Made by a program: the position numbers and the translations under genes | Shown: positions 17,448-26,826 of the stretch, in pieces | Numbering within the stretch: position 1 is the stretch's first letter | Layout of the letters: the number at the start of each line of letters is the position of its first letter | Assembly: GCF_014193255.1 (NCBI RefSeq) | Contig: NZ_JACHZB010000001.1 | Location: 1,210,018 to 1,274,017, forward strand | Length of the DNA stretch: 64,000 bases | From: Rhizobium sp. BK196 | Lineage (GTDB): Bacteria; Pseudomonadota; Alphaproteobacteria; Rhizobiales; Rhizobiaceae | Direction of reading: 5' to 3' | Notes under the pieces: generated by a model | What the model was told of the DNA's origin: nothing | Seen by the model: the letters and a program-made list of their open reading frames with translations, nothing else | Database searches by the model: none

Positions 17448-18161
17448 ATGACTTGGGAAGTACAGAGTATCAAAGTTCGTGAATCCTGGCCGAAGGTTGA
17501 CCAGTTCGGAATGAACAACGATCGTCACGCAGTATTGCGCCCTCACGTAGTCGGCAGGGCATCTAAGCGGGCGGTCGATATTGTGATTGCAACGACTGCT
17601 CTGATTCTGCTGTCGCCTCTAATGCTGATCACCGCACTCATCGTAAAGTTGAGCGATCAAGGGCCGGTCTTCTATTCACATACGCGTATTGGATATGGGG
17701 GCGTCGCCTTCGGCTGCCTCAAGTTCCGCACCATGAAGACCGATGCAGCCGCCCAGCTTGCCGACTTGCTGCGCACCAATCCGTCAGCGCGGGCCGAATG
17801 GGAAGCAACGCGGAAGCTGAAGAACGATCCGCGCATCACCACTGTCGGCGAGATATTGAGGAGGTCCAGTATCGATGAGCTCCCGCAGCTCATCAATATC
17901 CTGCGGGGAGAAATGAGCGTTGTAGGTCCGCGGCCGGTGACAGCTGAGGAGCTTGCTCGCTACGGCGAGCATGTCACGAGTTACATGGCCGCCAGACCGG
18001 GTCTGACTGGACAGTGGCAAATCAGCGGGCGCAACGATGTCAGCTACGAGCATCGCGTCGCGCTCGATGTCCAATATGTCCGCGACTGGTCGCTCACGCG
18101 CGATTTCATCATCGTCGCGAAGACCGTTCCAGCGCTGTTCTCGCAGCGCGGCTGCTACTAG
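17448..18161 (+). CDS. Initiating sugar-phosphate transferase (PssA/ExoY-like)
   Basis: A 237-residue membrane-anchored polyprenyl-phosphate sugar transferase. It would load the first sugar-1-phosphate onto undecaprenyl phosphate. One membrane segment (residues about 45-70, ATTALILLSPLMLITALIV) precedes the catalytic domain: GPVFYSHTRIGYGG, FGCLKFRTMKTDA, RRSSIDELPQLINIL, VVGPRPV and RPGLTGQWQISGR, all diagnostic for this family. The ATG at 17448 follows GGAG by eight bases. It is the first plus-strand gene of the polysaccharide locus. ExoY uses galactose and PssA glucose; the sugar used here is not determinable. Confidence 0.93.
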   Translation: MTWEVQSIKVRESWPKVDQFGMNNDRHAVLRPHVVGRASKRAVDIVIATTALILLSPLMLITALIVKLSDQGPVFYSHTRIGYGGVAFGCLKFRTMKTDAAAQLADLLRTNPSARAEWEATRKLKNDPRITTVGEILRRSSIDELPQLINILRGEMSVVGPRPVTAEELARYGEHVTSYMAARPGLTGQWQISGRNDVSYEHRVALDVQYVRDWSLTRDFIIVAKTVPALFSQRGCY

Positions 18162-18248
18162 TCCCAAAACGACGTATGACCCGAGCGGGCCATACGCACC
18201 TGCAGGATATCAACGAAGAGACACTCTCGCCCCTTGGATCAGGACACT

Positions 18249-20000
18249 ATGAACTCAAATCACGTCTTCAGCAGCGTCACCCCGATATCTTTGCCGGCCG
18301 CTGCCAGCGATAGTTCGTCGCTGACGCTGCGGGATATGTCCTTTTTCGTCAGGATGCGTTGGCCATGGATGGTATTTACCACCTTAGTCTTTCTGATACT
18401 CGCCGCCGCCTATCTCTTCGTTGCTAAGCCGACTTATGTGGCCAGTACCCAGCTTATGGTTTTTCCGCAAGCGAACGGCTCGGAGGCTCAAAGGGCCTTC
18501 GCCGAAGACGCCTTCATCGATGCGCAGCTTGAAATAGCAAAGTCTAGCGATGTTCTCGGCGGCGTGGCCAGCGCGCTGAACCTCGCCAACGATCCGGCCT
18601 TCTCCGATCAGACCCTTTCCCTGCAGGACAAGGTGAAAGATTGGCTGACCAGCAACCCAGCCAGCAGCGCCCAGCCCGAGACGGCACAGGGTGACGCGAT
18701 CTCAGGGAACGCCCAGCCCGCAACGGCGGGCCAGGAAGTACGTCGGACCGATCGGGTCATCGCGCGGCTGCGCAATATTGTGGCGATGCGCCGCATCGGC
18801 CAGTCGACGATCCTCGAAATATCCGCATCTGCATCCAACCCGCAGCGCGCGGTCGAGATCGCCGACGCGGTTGCCCAGCAATACATCCACAAGAATGTCC
18901 AGATGAAGGCCGTTGCGGCCCAGCAGTATAGTGAATGGCTGGAACAGTTCGTCAATGAGCAGCAGCGCGGGCTTGCCGACGCAGCAAACGCGCTTGCCAC
19001 CTTCAAGGCAAATCCGCGCGACCAGTTCAAGCTTGCCGAATTGCAGAGCGCGACTGACGCCCGCCGCACCCTCTTCGAAAATACCCTGACTCAATACACG
19101 GAGGCCAAGCAGCGCATTTCCTATCCCGTCTCCGACGCCACTATCGTCTCGCGGGCCACTTCGCCGGTCTCCAAGGCGCAGCCGAACAATTCGCTGATCC
19201 TCGCCTTCGCGCTGGTTGTCGGCGCCGGTTCCGGCCTCGGCCTCGCCATGATTCGCCATGTCAGCGATCGGCGCATCATGCGCACCCAGCAGCTCTCGCA
19301 GGCGGCTGGCCTGTCTTTCGTCACACCTCTCGGACGCGCAAAGAGGGCTGGCCGCGCCGCGGCGCTGTCTACTGCCAACGATAGCGGCACCGTTGCCTAC
19401 CCGATAATCCCCGGGATGGCCGAACTAGGTGCGACTGTCACCGGCTTTCGCCGCAGACGGCGTGTGGTGATCGGCCTCGTGGCCGTCGACCCGGGCGGCG
19501 GCGCATCCACCATCGCTTGCGAGCTTGCCGTGCTCTCGGCGATGTCAGGCTCGCGTACCCTGTTGATCGACGCTGCAGCGACCAAACCTTCTTTGAGCAA
19601 ATCCATCGCGCCGAACAGTTCGGCCGGCCTAATCGACGTGCTCGACAATATCGAGGCGATGCGCACCGCTACCCTGTCACTGACGCCGACACTGAAATTC
19701 CTGCCTCTGGGCAAGGTCCGCGCTGTGACGCCCGCCATCCGCCTGAGTTCACGCCGCACTCAACTCAGCTTCAATGATCTGAAGAAGGAATTCGACGCCA
19801 TATTCGTCGATATCTCCGCCTTCACCTCGTCGCCGGACGCCAATGCGATCGCGCCGGAGCTGGACGGCGTTCTCCTCGTAACCTCCTACGGCCGCACTTC
19901 GATTGACGAAACCGTTCGCGTGATTGACAGCATGCGCAATGTCGGCGCCGAAATCCTTGGCGCGATCGTCAACAACACACCATCGAGTGTTCGGACATGA
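18249..20000 (+). CDS. GumC/Wzc-like polysaccharide co-polymerase with degenerate kinase domain
   Basis: A 583-residue inner-membrane protein that would control chain length and couple polymerisation to export. It has a Wzz-type N-terminus with one membrane span (residues about 40-65), a large periplasmic part with coiled coil and a second span near residue 320 (SLILAFALVVGAGSGLGLAM, preceded by a Pro-containing stretch). The C-terminal Rossmann domain resembles bacterial tyrosine kinases. Its Walker A equivalent reads DPGGGASTIA and lacks the Lys, Walker A-prime is TLLIDA, and there is no C-terminal Tyr cluster. Kinase activity is therefore doubtful. The ATG at 18249 (after AGGA) is preferred over 18234. 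It overlaps the next gene by ATGA. Confidence 0.87.
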   Translation: MNSNHVFSSVTPISLPAAASDSSSLTLRDMSFFVRMRWPWMVFTTLVFLILAAAYLFVAKPTYVASTQLMVFPQANGSEAQRAFAEDAFIDAQLEIAKSSDVLGGVASALNLANDPAFSDQTLSLQDKVKDWLTSNPASSAQPETAQGDAISGNAQPATAGQEVRRTDRVIARLRNIVAMRRIGQSTILEISASASNPQRAVEIADAVAQQYIHKNVQMKAVAAQQYSEWLEQFVNEQQRGLADAANALATFKANPRDQFKLAELQSATDARRTLFENTLTQYTEAKQRISYPVSDATIVSRATSPVSKAQPNNSLILAFALVVGAGSGLGLAMIRHVSDRRIMRTQQLSQAAGLSFVTPLGRAKRAGRAAALSTANDSGTVAYPIIPGMAELGATVTGFRRRRRVVIGLVAVDPGGGASTIACELAVLSAMSGSRTLLIDAAATKPSLSKSIAPNSSAGLIDVLDNIEAMRTATLSLTPTLKFLPLGKVRAVTPAIRLSSRRTQLSFNDLKKEFDAIFVDISAFTSSPDANAIAPELDGVLLVTSYGRTSIDETVRVIDSMRNVGAEILGAIVNNTPSSVRT

Positions 20001-20947
20001 CCGCTCCGACCCCCCAGGCACCGAAGCTGAAGATCGCCCTCGGCATTGCCTCGGCGGGCCGGCCGGCGACGCTTTTGGAGACGGTGACTTATATCGATAG
20101 CCTTCAGCCTCATCCGGATCGCATCATCGTCTGCGTCCCCAACTTGGATGACGCTGCCGGGCTCTCCAACCGAGAGGGTGTGGAATTGATGGTCGGCCCC
20201 CGCGGGCTGACCTGCCAGCGCAACCGGATCATTGAAGCCGCAGGCGCGGACGCGGACGTGCTGATCTTCCTCGACGACGACTTCATTCCTGCGCCCGGCT
20301 TCATTCCGCGCATGGCAGCGGTCTTTGCCGACAATCCGGATGTGGTCATCGCGACCGGCGACGTCCTCGCCGACGGCATTCTCGGCAAGGGGATGACCCA
20401 ATCTGAAGCCATACACGTCATCGAGACCGCAGGCGAAAGAGGCGAACAGGTCACCGAAGTCTATAATGCCTATGGATGTAACATGGCGGTTCGGTTGGCG
20501 CCAATTGCCGGCCACGGGCTCGCCTTCGACGAGGAGCTGCCGCTCTACGGCTGGCTCGAAGATGTCGATTTCAGCCGGGCAATGGCTCGTTACGGACGGT
20601 CGGTGCGTATTTCGGGCGCCTGCGGCGTCCATCTCGGCGTCAAGACCGGACGCCAGCCCGGCAAGCGGCTGGGCTATTCGCAAGTCGCAAATCCCGTGCA
20701 TCTGATGCGCAAGGGCACCATGTCCTTGACCCGTGCGCTGGCGCAGATCGGCCGCAATATTCTGGCGAACGCCCGCGGTACCCTGCTGAATGATCCCGCG
20801 GTCGACCGTCGTGGTCGGCTGAACGGCAATTTCCTGGCTTTGTCCGATCTTCTGGTGGGACGTGCATCTCCCATGCGCATTCTCGAGCTCAGCCAGTCCT
20901 CAAATCGCGAGATGTCCTCCACATCCATCGCGGCAAAACGGAGGTAA
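19997..20947 (+). CDS. Glycosyltransferase family 2
   Basis: A 316-residue inverting GT-A transferase. Visible are the opening KIALGIASAGRPATLLETVTYI, the metal-binding DDD/DDDF element (VLIFLDDDFIPAPGF) and an acceptor-region motif around LPLYGWLEDVDFSRAMARYG. The ED of GWLEDVDF is the catalytic base position in this family. The start overlaps the preceding co-polymerase stop by ATGA. It adds a sugar to the repeat unit on the cytoplasmic side of the membrane; donor and linkage are unknown. Confidence 0.92.
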   Translation: MTAPTPQAPKLKIALGIASAGRPATLLETVTYIDSLQPHPDRIIVCVPNLDDAAGLSNREGVELMVGPRGLTCQRNRIIEAAGADADVLIFLDDDFIPAPGFIPRMAAVFADNPDVVIATGDVLADGILGKGMTQSEAIHVIETAGERGEQVTEVYNAYGCNMAVRLAPIAGHGLAFDEELPLYGWLEDVDFSRAMARYGRSVRISGACGVHLGVKTGRQPGKRLGYSQVANPVHLMRKGTMSLTRALAQIGRNILANARGTLLNDPAVDRRGRLNGNFLALSDLLVGRASPMRILELSQSSNREMSSTSIAAKRR

Positions 20948-20955
20948 CAGACGCC

Positions 20956-22323
20956 ATGAGGCTCATGTCTTTCCCTGATCGCCTTACGCTCGTTGGCCTT
21001 GCCGCCGTCTTCACCTGCGCAATGGGATGGAGCGCAGCTCGTGCCGACAGCTACACGCTCGTTCCCGAGGACAAGATAAAGCTGCGGATCGTGGAATGGC
21101 GTTCGACTGATTCCAAATATGCCAGCTGGGAAGCTCTCGACGGAACCTACAGCGTCGATGACGCAGGCAATCTCTCAATTCCGATCGCCGGTCAGATCAA
21201 GGCCTCCGGTCAGACGACCGAGCAGTTGTCGAACGACATTTCGGACGCACTGGCCGAAAAGGCCGACCTTCCCGGAAGGCCCTTCATCGCCGTCGAAATT
21301 GACGAACACGCCCCGATCTTCATCAACGGCAGCATCGAGCGGCCCGGACGCTATCCCTTCGAGGCCAATATGACCGTCATCAAAGCCGTCAGCATCGCAG
21401 GCGGCTATATGCGGGCGCGCGACGACAACAGCTACTACGAGCGGAACCGCGTTCAGGCGGCCGGTGACTACCGCACAGCCCTCCTCAATCGCCGCGATCT
21501 CCTGATGCGTGCAGCACGCCTGCGCGCCGAGATCGCCGGCCAGTCCGATTTCGACATTCCCTCGGAGATCGCCGGCGCGCCCGATATCGACAAGCTCAAG
21601 GCAGAGGAACTGAACCTGATGCGCCTGCGCGCTGTCGAATCCAACAGCCAGATTGAGGCTGCAGACGATCTGAACCGCCTCTACACGCAGGAAATCCAAT
21701 CGCTCGAAGCCAAGATCATCTCACAGAAGCGGCAGATCGATCTTGCCCAGCAGGAACTGAACAACGTCAACAGCCTCGTCAGCAAGGGCCTCACCAGCAA
21801 CACCCGCCAATATTCGGTCGACCGCGGCCTGGCCGAAGCCCAGAGCGAACTGCTGGACCTCGAGATCGCGCTGACCAAGTCGCGTCAGGGGCTGAACGAG
21901 AGCGAGCGTGAAAAGGCAACCATCATCAACAAGCGCAACGCTGAAAACCAGCAGGAATTGAACACGATCAACCTCGCCATCAACAAGGCGGGGATCGATA
22001 TGCAGGTGGCGCAGCTTCTCGGCGATCAGGCCGGCTACAGCGCCGAACTCGCCCGCATGGGTGCAGAGTCGGCGCTGCTCGGCGCGACGAAGAAGAACTT
22101 CAAGATCGTTCGCCGCAACGAGGACGGTAGTTACAGCAATATCGTAGCGGATGAGAACACGGCCCTGTTGCCGCACGACATCATCGAAATCAGCGTCGAG
22201 GCAGCTGCTTCATCGACCGCGTCTCAGGCCCAGCGGCCTCAGCAGCCGGCCAGCCTCGCTCCTAATGTAGCCCGGAGCGAGGCGCCCGGTCCGAACTGGG
22301 TATCGCAGACGGGATCGAACTAG
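20956..22323 (+). CDS. Polysaccharide export protein (ExoF/Wza-like, OPX family)
   Basis: A 455-residue exported protein with a signal peptide (VGLAAVFTCAMGW, cleavage after ARA near residue 31). The poly-export domain (YTLVPEDKIKLRIVEWR and VDDAGNLSIPIAGQIKASGQT) is followed by an SLBB-like segment (FINGSIERPGRYPFEANMT). A long alpha-helical coiled coil (about 165-390) then ends in a beta-rich tail and a Gln/Pro-rich end. This domain order matches S. meliloti ExoF rather than enteric Wza, since the lipobox Cys is absent. It would form or attach to the periplasm/outer-membrane channel. GGAGGT precedes the ATG. The glycosyltransferase gene ends nine bases upstream. Confidence 0.88.
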   Translation: MRLMSFPDRLTLVGLAAVFTCAMGWSAARADSYTLVPEDKIKLRIVEWRSTDSKYASWEALDGTYSVDDAGNLSIPIAGQIKASGQTTEQLSNDISDALAEKADLPGRPFIAVEIDEHAPIFINGSIERPGRYPFEANMTVIKAVSIAGGYMRARDDNSYYERNRVQAAGDYRTALLNRRDLLMRAARLRAEIAGQSDFDIPSEIAGAPDIDKLKAEELNLMRLRAVESNSQIEAADDLNRLYTQEIQSLEAKIISQKRQIDLAQQELNNVNSLVSKGLTSNTRQYSVDRGLAEAQSELLDLEIALTKSRQGLNESEREKATIINKRNAENQQELNTINLAINKAGIDMQVAQLLGDQAGYSAELARMGAESALLGATKKNFKIVRRNEDGSYSNIVADENTALLPHDIIEISVEAAASSTASQAQRPQQPASLAPNVARSEAPGPNWVSQTGSN

Positions 22324-22454
22324 GGGACACTGGAGGAATATGCCAGCTAGCGTCGGGGTTGAGTTCATGTCTGCAGTCGCTGTATCATCGTGCCGCAGCG
22401 CTGGTCTGCTTGGCGTCATGACAGAAATCTTCGATGCGGGTCGGAGGTTGCGGC

Positions 22455-23906
22455 ATGACAATTGAACCGATTGGCTTCATCGTCCTCCTGCTCGGCCTGG
22501 CCCTCGTCTACTATGGATCCCGCTTTGCGATCACGGCGCTTTGCATCTCCACACTGCTCGGTGCAGCCGCAGCCTTCCAGCTTCCTGCGCTCGGCGGCAG
22601 CAGCATCCAGCCGAGCCACCTCCTGCTGCTCTTCGTCACGATCGGTGTGCTGCTGCGTCCGCGTCAGAAACAGGCGGCGTTGGTAAGCTTAGCCTATCCC
22701 GGTCCCGGATTCTGGTTTGCTGCCTATGTCCTGTTCTCAGCGGTATCGGCCTTCTTCCTACCGCGCATTTTCGCCGGCGCGACCCTGGTTTATTCATCCG
22801 CACGCAGCAGTTCCGGCGTGATGTCGATTATGGCATCGCCACTGGCGCCCGGTTCCTCCAATCTCACGCAATCCGTCTACCTGCTCGGCGACCTCGTCTG
22901 CTTCGCCGTCGTCTGCGGTCTTGCCCGCCTTGGACAGGGACGCTTCATCGCCCGCCAGCTTATCGTCACGGCGCTCGTCTGCCTGGGTTTCGCCCTTCTC
23001 GATATTGCGACCTTCACGATAGGCCAGCCCAACCTGCTCGATTTCATCCGCAACGCCAACTATACAATGCACACAGCCGAGGTCATCGGTGGCTTCAAGC
23101 GCATCGTCGGATCCTTCCCGGAGGCAAGTGCTTATGGTGCGGCGGCTCTGGTGTTTTTCAGCTTCACCTTCATCCTCTGGCTTGAACGCTTCCCGAGCCG
23201 CTTCACCGGCTTTGCAACGGTATCGATCGGCCTGACCCTAATCCTCTGCACTTCGACGACTGCCTATGTCGCCGGCCTCTTTATAATTGGTGTTGCGATC
23301 CTGTTTAGCCTCAAGCGACTCTTAAGCGGCCAGGCCACACGTCCCTATGCGACCTTCCTTCTGATCACTCTACTCATGGTGCCCTGTGTGATCATGGCTG
23401 TAGCCCTGATCCCGAGCGCCTGGAATGCCGTCGGCGATTTGGCGAACATCACCCTGGCCAACAAGCTCGAATCGCAATCCGGCGAGGAGCGCACCGCTTG
23501 GAACACATTGGCACTGGTCTCTTTCGTGGAGACGGCCACTTTCGGGGCAGGCCTCGGCACCGTGCGCGCATCGAGTTTCGCCGCCGCACTTCTGTCGAAC
23601 GTCGGCCTCACCGGGACGGTTCTGTTCGTGCTCTTCCTCTGCAGCCTCGTGAAGGCTGCGGCTCGTAGCAAACTAGTGAACCGTGAAAATCGAGCAATTG
23701 GGATGGCCGCCGTTTTCGCCTCCATTGCGCAGATCGCCTCGGCGACGATTTCCGGAAGCAGCACCGACCTCGGCCTGCTTTTCAGCATCACGGCGGGGCT
23801 TGCAAGCGGTTGCCTGGCCGCGCCCTACCCGCTGCCGAACCGTATGGCCCGTCTGCAGAGGACACCGGCATCTCTGATGAGCACGCCGGTATTTTCGTCG
23901 CGATGA
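22455..23906 (+). CDS. Polysaccharide polymerase (Wzy/ExoQ, O-antigen ligase family)
   Basis: A membrane protein of 483 residues with about 10-12 hydrophobic helices and a periplasmic loop. Typical pieces are GSFPEASAYGAAALVFFSF, LILCTSTTAYVAGLFIIG and NTLALVSFVETATFGAGLGTVRAS, where the conserved Arg/Gly pattern of Wzy_C/O-antigen-ligase proteins is seen. It would join lipid-linked repeat units at the periplasmic face. The ATG at 22455 is selected because GGAGG precedes it by eight bases; the frame also opens at 22434. With the flippase, co-polymerase and exporter it completes a Wzx/Wzy-dependent pathway. Confidence 0.88.
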   Translation: MTIEPIGFIVLLLGLALVYYGSRFAITALCISTLLGAAAAFQLPALGGSSIQPSHLLLLFVTIGVLLRPRQKQAALVSLAYPGPGFWFAAYVLFSAVSAFFLPRIFAGATLVYSSARSSSGVMSIMASPLAPGSSNLTQSVYLLGDLVCFAVVCGLARLGQGRFIARQLIVTALVCLGFALLDIATFTIGQPNLLDFIRNANYTMHTAEVIGGFKRIVGSFPEASAYGAAALVFFSFTFILWLERFPSRFTGFATVSIGLTLILCTSTTAYVAGLFIIGVAILFSLKRLLSGQATRPYATFLLITLLMVPCVIMAVALIPSAWNAVGDLANITLANKLESQSGEERTAWNTLALVSFVETATFGAGLGTVRASSFAAALLSNVGLTGTVLFVLFLCSLVKAAARSKLVNRENRAIGMAAVFASIAQIASATISGSSTDLGLLFSITAGLASGCLAAPYPLPNRMARLQRTPASLMSTPVFSSR

Positions 23907-23935
23907 TGTGCCGGGCGGAAAAAATGTCGACGATG

Positions 23936-24232
23936 TCAGCTTTGCCGCTGCTTGCTCGGCACGGGCGCTGGGTCGACCATTGCGCTCTCCCTGGATGGCT
24001 TGCGGTTGCGGCGCCAAAGCCCGGCCACGAAGACACCCGTCACATAGCAGACCTGCATCAGCACGAGGATACCGAGACCGTAAAGTGCGGCTTCAAGCAG
24101 CGACGTGTTTTGATGAGCTACGATTGCGAAACCGAGGGCGACGGCGATCGCGAAAATAGCGAAGGCCCAGGCGCGAATGACCGCACCGGCTGCGAGCGAA
24201 ATCAGTATCACAATGATCGTGCCGTTCAGCAT
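23936..24232 (-). CDS. Small two/three-span membrane protein, possibly ExoX-like
   Basis: A 98-residue protein with two to three hydrophobic segments (IIVILISLAAGAVIRAW, AIFAIAVALGFAIVAH, LYGLGILVLMQVCYVTGVFVAG) and a basic, then polar, C-terminal tail. An AAGG lies seven bases before the ATG at 24232. The LVLMQVCYVTGVFVAGLW segment resembles the second span of rhizobial ExoX/Psi-type exopolysaccharide-production repressors, small membrane proteins that lower synthesis through the initiating transferase. The match is weak and by memory. It is antiparallel between the polymerase and the GT8 gene. Confidence 0.6.
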   Translation of the reverse strand: MLNGTIIVILISLAAGAVIRAWAFAIFAIAVALGFAIVAHQNTSLLEAALYGLGILVLMQVCYVTGVFVAGLWRRNRKPSRESAMVDPAPVPSKQRQS

Positions 24233-24488
24233 TGCGATGCCTTATTCCTTTCTATCGTCCCAGATGCGCCCCATGCCGATCTTCACATCACAGGGCTAAA
24301 TCCACAACACCCAGCTTCCGGTAGCGGAGCGATAGCAATAGCTAATTTTCTCACAATCCGCCGCGAACAAAATGCCGACGCGGCACGGTTGGCTCCCGAT
24401 CGAATGGGATATACCCGCTTGCAACACGTGCAGGACAGCATCTCGACAAAGACACTTGCCGACGAAGAATTACGAGAAGGATTGTACC

Positions 24489-25400
24489 ATGAGTAATCAG
24501 TGCGTGGCCTACGTTACGGATGTCGAATATTCCTTTCCGACTATTCTCTCGGCGCTGCAGGCCCGAAAATTTGCAAGTTCCGAGACGGATGTCTGTGTTC
24601 TTATGTCGGAACATTTGGACAATTTCGAGGAGTTGAGGAGCCTGCTGGCATTGAGCGGTGTCAAGCTGATGGATGCGACAGAAGCACTGCACCAATCCCT
24701 CGGCAAGCTCGACGGTTCGCATTTCATGGGCCGTATCAGTGTCAGCACCATGGCCAAGCTGGTACTCGCCCAGATCCTGCCCGACAATTATACCCAGATC
24801 ATCTACCTGGATGGCGACACGCAGATCGTCAGCAGCCTTGCCGATCTCGAAAATGCCTTCGCGCCCCCTGGAAAGTTCTTCGCGGCCCGCGACTACACGT
24901 CCATTCACGGCCTGCTGCAAAACGGCAAGGACAGCAGTTACTTCAATGCCGGCGTTCTGAAATTCCATCGCGATGGCTGGATCGGGCCAGAAGCGCTGCA
25001 GCTCTTTGCCACGAATCCGGAGGCATGCGACGGCAAGCATGATCAGGGCGCGCTGAACTATGTTTGCGGTTCCTCGCTCATCCTGGTGTCGAACCGCTGG
25101 AACTTTCCCAAGCAGTTCCTGCATCTGGTGGAAATGTCCTCGCTCGCTATCGTCCACTACATGGCGCATCCCAAGCCCTGGCACGGCACGTTCTTCCCGT
25201 GGAGCGATACCGAAAGCCAGGTCTATATCGATCTGCGCAAGACACATCCGGCCTACAACGCGCTCTACCGAGGCATCAGCTTCGACCGCAAGGTGGTCTA
25301 TAAATACCGTTCGATGCGCGAGCGCGTGCGACATGCCCTTCAGAATGAGATGCCCAATCCGCGTGTCCAGACCCTGCTCGCCGGCGACTATGTCGTCTGA
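24489..25400 (+). CDS. Glycosyltransferase family 8
   Basis: A 303-residue retaining GT-A glycosyltransferase. The DxD metal site is in QIIYLDGDTQIVSSLADLE. SYFNAGVLKFHRDGW is the usual second motif. KHDQGALNYVC and the HYMAHPKPWHG His-containing loop complete the LgtC-like pattern. Family members use UDP-galactose, UDP-glucose or UDP-galacturonate. The ATG at 24489 follows GAAGGA; the frame extends further upstream without support. It follows the polymerase on the plus strand after a 582-base gap that holds only the antiparallel small membrane gene, so it may have its own promoter. Confidence 0.9.
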   Translation: MSNQCVAYVTDVEYSFPTILSALQARKFASSETDVCVLMSEHLDNFEELRSLLALSGVKLMDATEALHQSLGKLDGSHFMGRISVSTMAKLVLAQILPDNYTQIIYLDGDTQIVSSLADLENAFAPPGKFFAARDYTSIHGLLQNGKDSSYFNAGVLKFHRDGWIGPEALQLFATNPEACDGKHDQGALNYVCGSSLILVSNRWNFPKQFLHLVEMSSLAIVHYMAHPKPWHGTFFPWSDTESQVYIDLRKTHPAYNALYRGISFDRKVVYKYRSMRERVRHALQNEMPNPRVQTLLAGDYVV

Positions 25401-25466
25401 CGAAAATCGGCCCGGCCCTGCAGGCAGAACCGGTCTTTAAGCCGGCGCGAGTGTTCAGGAGCAGAA

Positions 25467-26579
25467 ATGAGTGTTTTGACCAACAGTATTTCGCACTATG
25501 CCAAGGCCCGGCTGCGCCGCTCGCTGAAGGCCGGACAGGTCGGCTATGGCGGGCTGCGCGACAGCCTCAAGCAGGCGCGCCATGTGCTGATCTGCGTGAT
25601 CCGTGACGAGGGACACCGGATGGAGTTCTTCCTGCAATATTATCGCAATCTCGGTGTCGAGCATTTCATCTGCATTGACAACGGTTCGAGCGACGGCACG
25701 GCCGAGCTCCTGTCCGGCATGCAGGATGTCTCGCTGCTTTCGGCCACCGGCTCCTACAAGGCAGCGCGCTTCGGCAATGACTGGATCAATGCGGTCATGA
25801 ACCGTCATTGCCAGGAAAAATGGGTTCTCTATGTCGATGCGGATGAGTTTCTCGTCTATCCGCATTGCGACACGCATTCGATCGGCCAGTTGACCGCCTA
25901 TATGGAATCGGTTGACGCTCGTTCGCTGCGCTCGGTCATGATCGACATGTACAGCCGCAATCCCGTCAGCGAAAACATCTGCGAGCCCGGCTGCGATCCG
26001 CTCAGCGCATGTAACCTCTTCGACCGCTCAGGCTATGAATCGCATTTCGACAAGAGCAGCCGCACCATTTGGATCAAGGGCGGCGTGCGCGGCCGTGTCT
26101 ATTTCCGTGGCCGCATTTGGGATGGCCCGGCGCTCAATAAGATCCCGCTGATCTACGTATCCGGTGAGCGCCTCTATCTCAAATCCTCGCATCAGGTCTG
26201 GCCTCTCGCTCTCAATCTCGGCGAAACGCGTGGCGCCGTCAGCGTCACCAGCGCCCTTCTGCACTTCAAATTCCTGTCGAGCTTTCTTCACAAGGTCGCC
26301 GATCCCGTCAACCGTTTAGAGCATACAGCCGAGTACACGATGTACTCTTCCCCCGAAGATGCGCGCAACTTCGTCTCCACGAGCACCGGCACCTATCGAA
26401 ACTGGAAAGATCTCTCCGACAGCGGTCTCATACAGGGCGAAGGCTGGCAACTCTGGCACAGCGCATCCGACATTGAGGTGCAGCAGAAGAGCTCGGCAGC
26501 ATCGAAGAACAGGTCCTCCCTGGTCCAGACAGGCGCCGTCATCTCAGGCGAAGCGACGCATGGCGCTCTAACCCTTTGA
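25467..26579 (+). CDS. Glycosyltransferase (family 2-like, Glyco_tranf_2_4 / DUF-type)
   Basis: A protein of 370 residues. The GT-A domain carries RDEGHRMEFFLQYYRNLGV, IDNGSSDGTAELL and the metal motif VLYVDADEFLVYPHCD. The long C-terminal half (about 190-370) matches the glycosyl-transferase type in which the second half carries a His-rich acceptor region. The Shine-Dalgarno is CAGGAGC. It closes the plus-strand polysaccharide set. 66 bases separate it from the GT8 gene, so they are probably cotranscribed. The sugar is unknown. Confidence 0.87.
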   Translation: MSVLTNSISHYAKARLRRSLKAGQVGYGGLRDSLKQARHVLICVIRDEGHRMEFFLQYYRNLGVEHFICIDNGSSDGTAELLSGMQDVSLLSATGSYKAARFGNDWINAVMNRHCQEKWVLYVDADEFLVYPHCDTHSIGQLTAYMESVDARSLRSVMIDMYSRNPVSENICEPGCDPLSACNLFDRSGYESHFDKSSRTIWIKGGVRGRVYFRGRIWDGPALNKIPLIYVSGERLYLKSSHQVWPLALNLGETRGAVSVTSALLHFKFLSSFLHKVADPVNRLEHTAEYTMYSSPEDARNFVSTSTGTYRNWKDLSDSGLIQGEGWQLWHSASDIEVQQKSSAASKNRSSLVQTGAVISGEATHGALTL

Positions 26580-26826
26580 ATCTGCGCATCGGCCTTTCGA
26601 AAATCGCTTCCGATCTTCGCGATGCGGCAGTCGCCTTCAAGGTTTGCCTGTGCTGGCTCCGGCCTGCATTCCGCTACCCATCGCAGGCGGCCCGCCTCTC
26701 TCCTCCTGGGAAGCTTCACTCCGAATAGGTCGATGATACGATTGCCCTGCCAGTTGCCCATGACACGATACTCTATGCATTGCGCTTGATCGTAAAGCGA
26801 ATGGCGGCCTTGCGGCCGCCACGACA

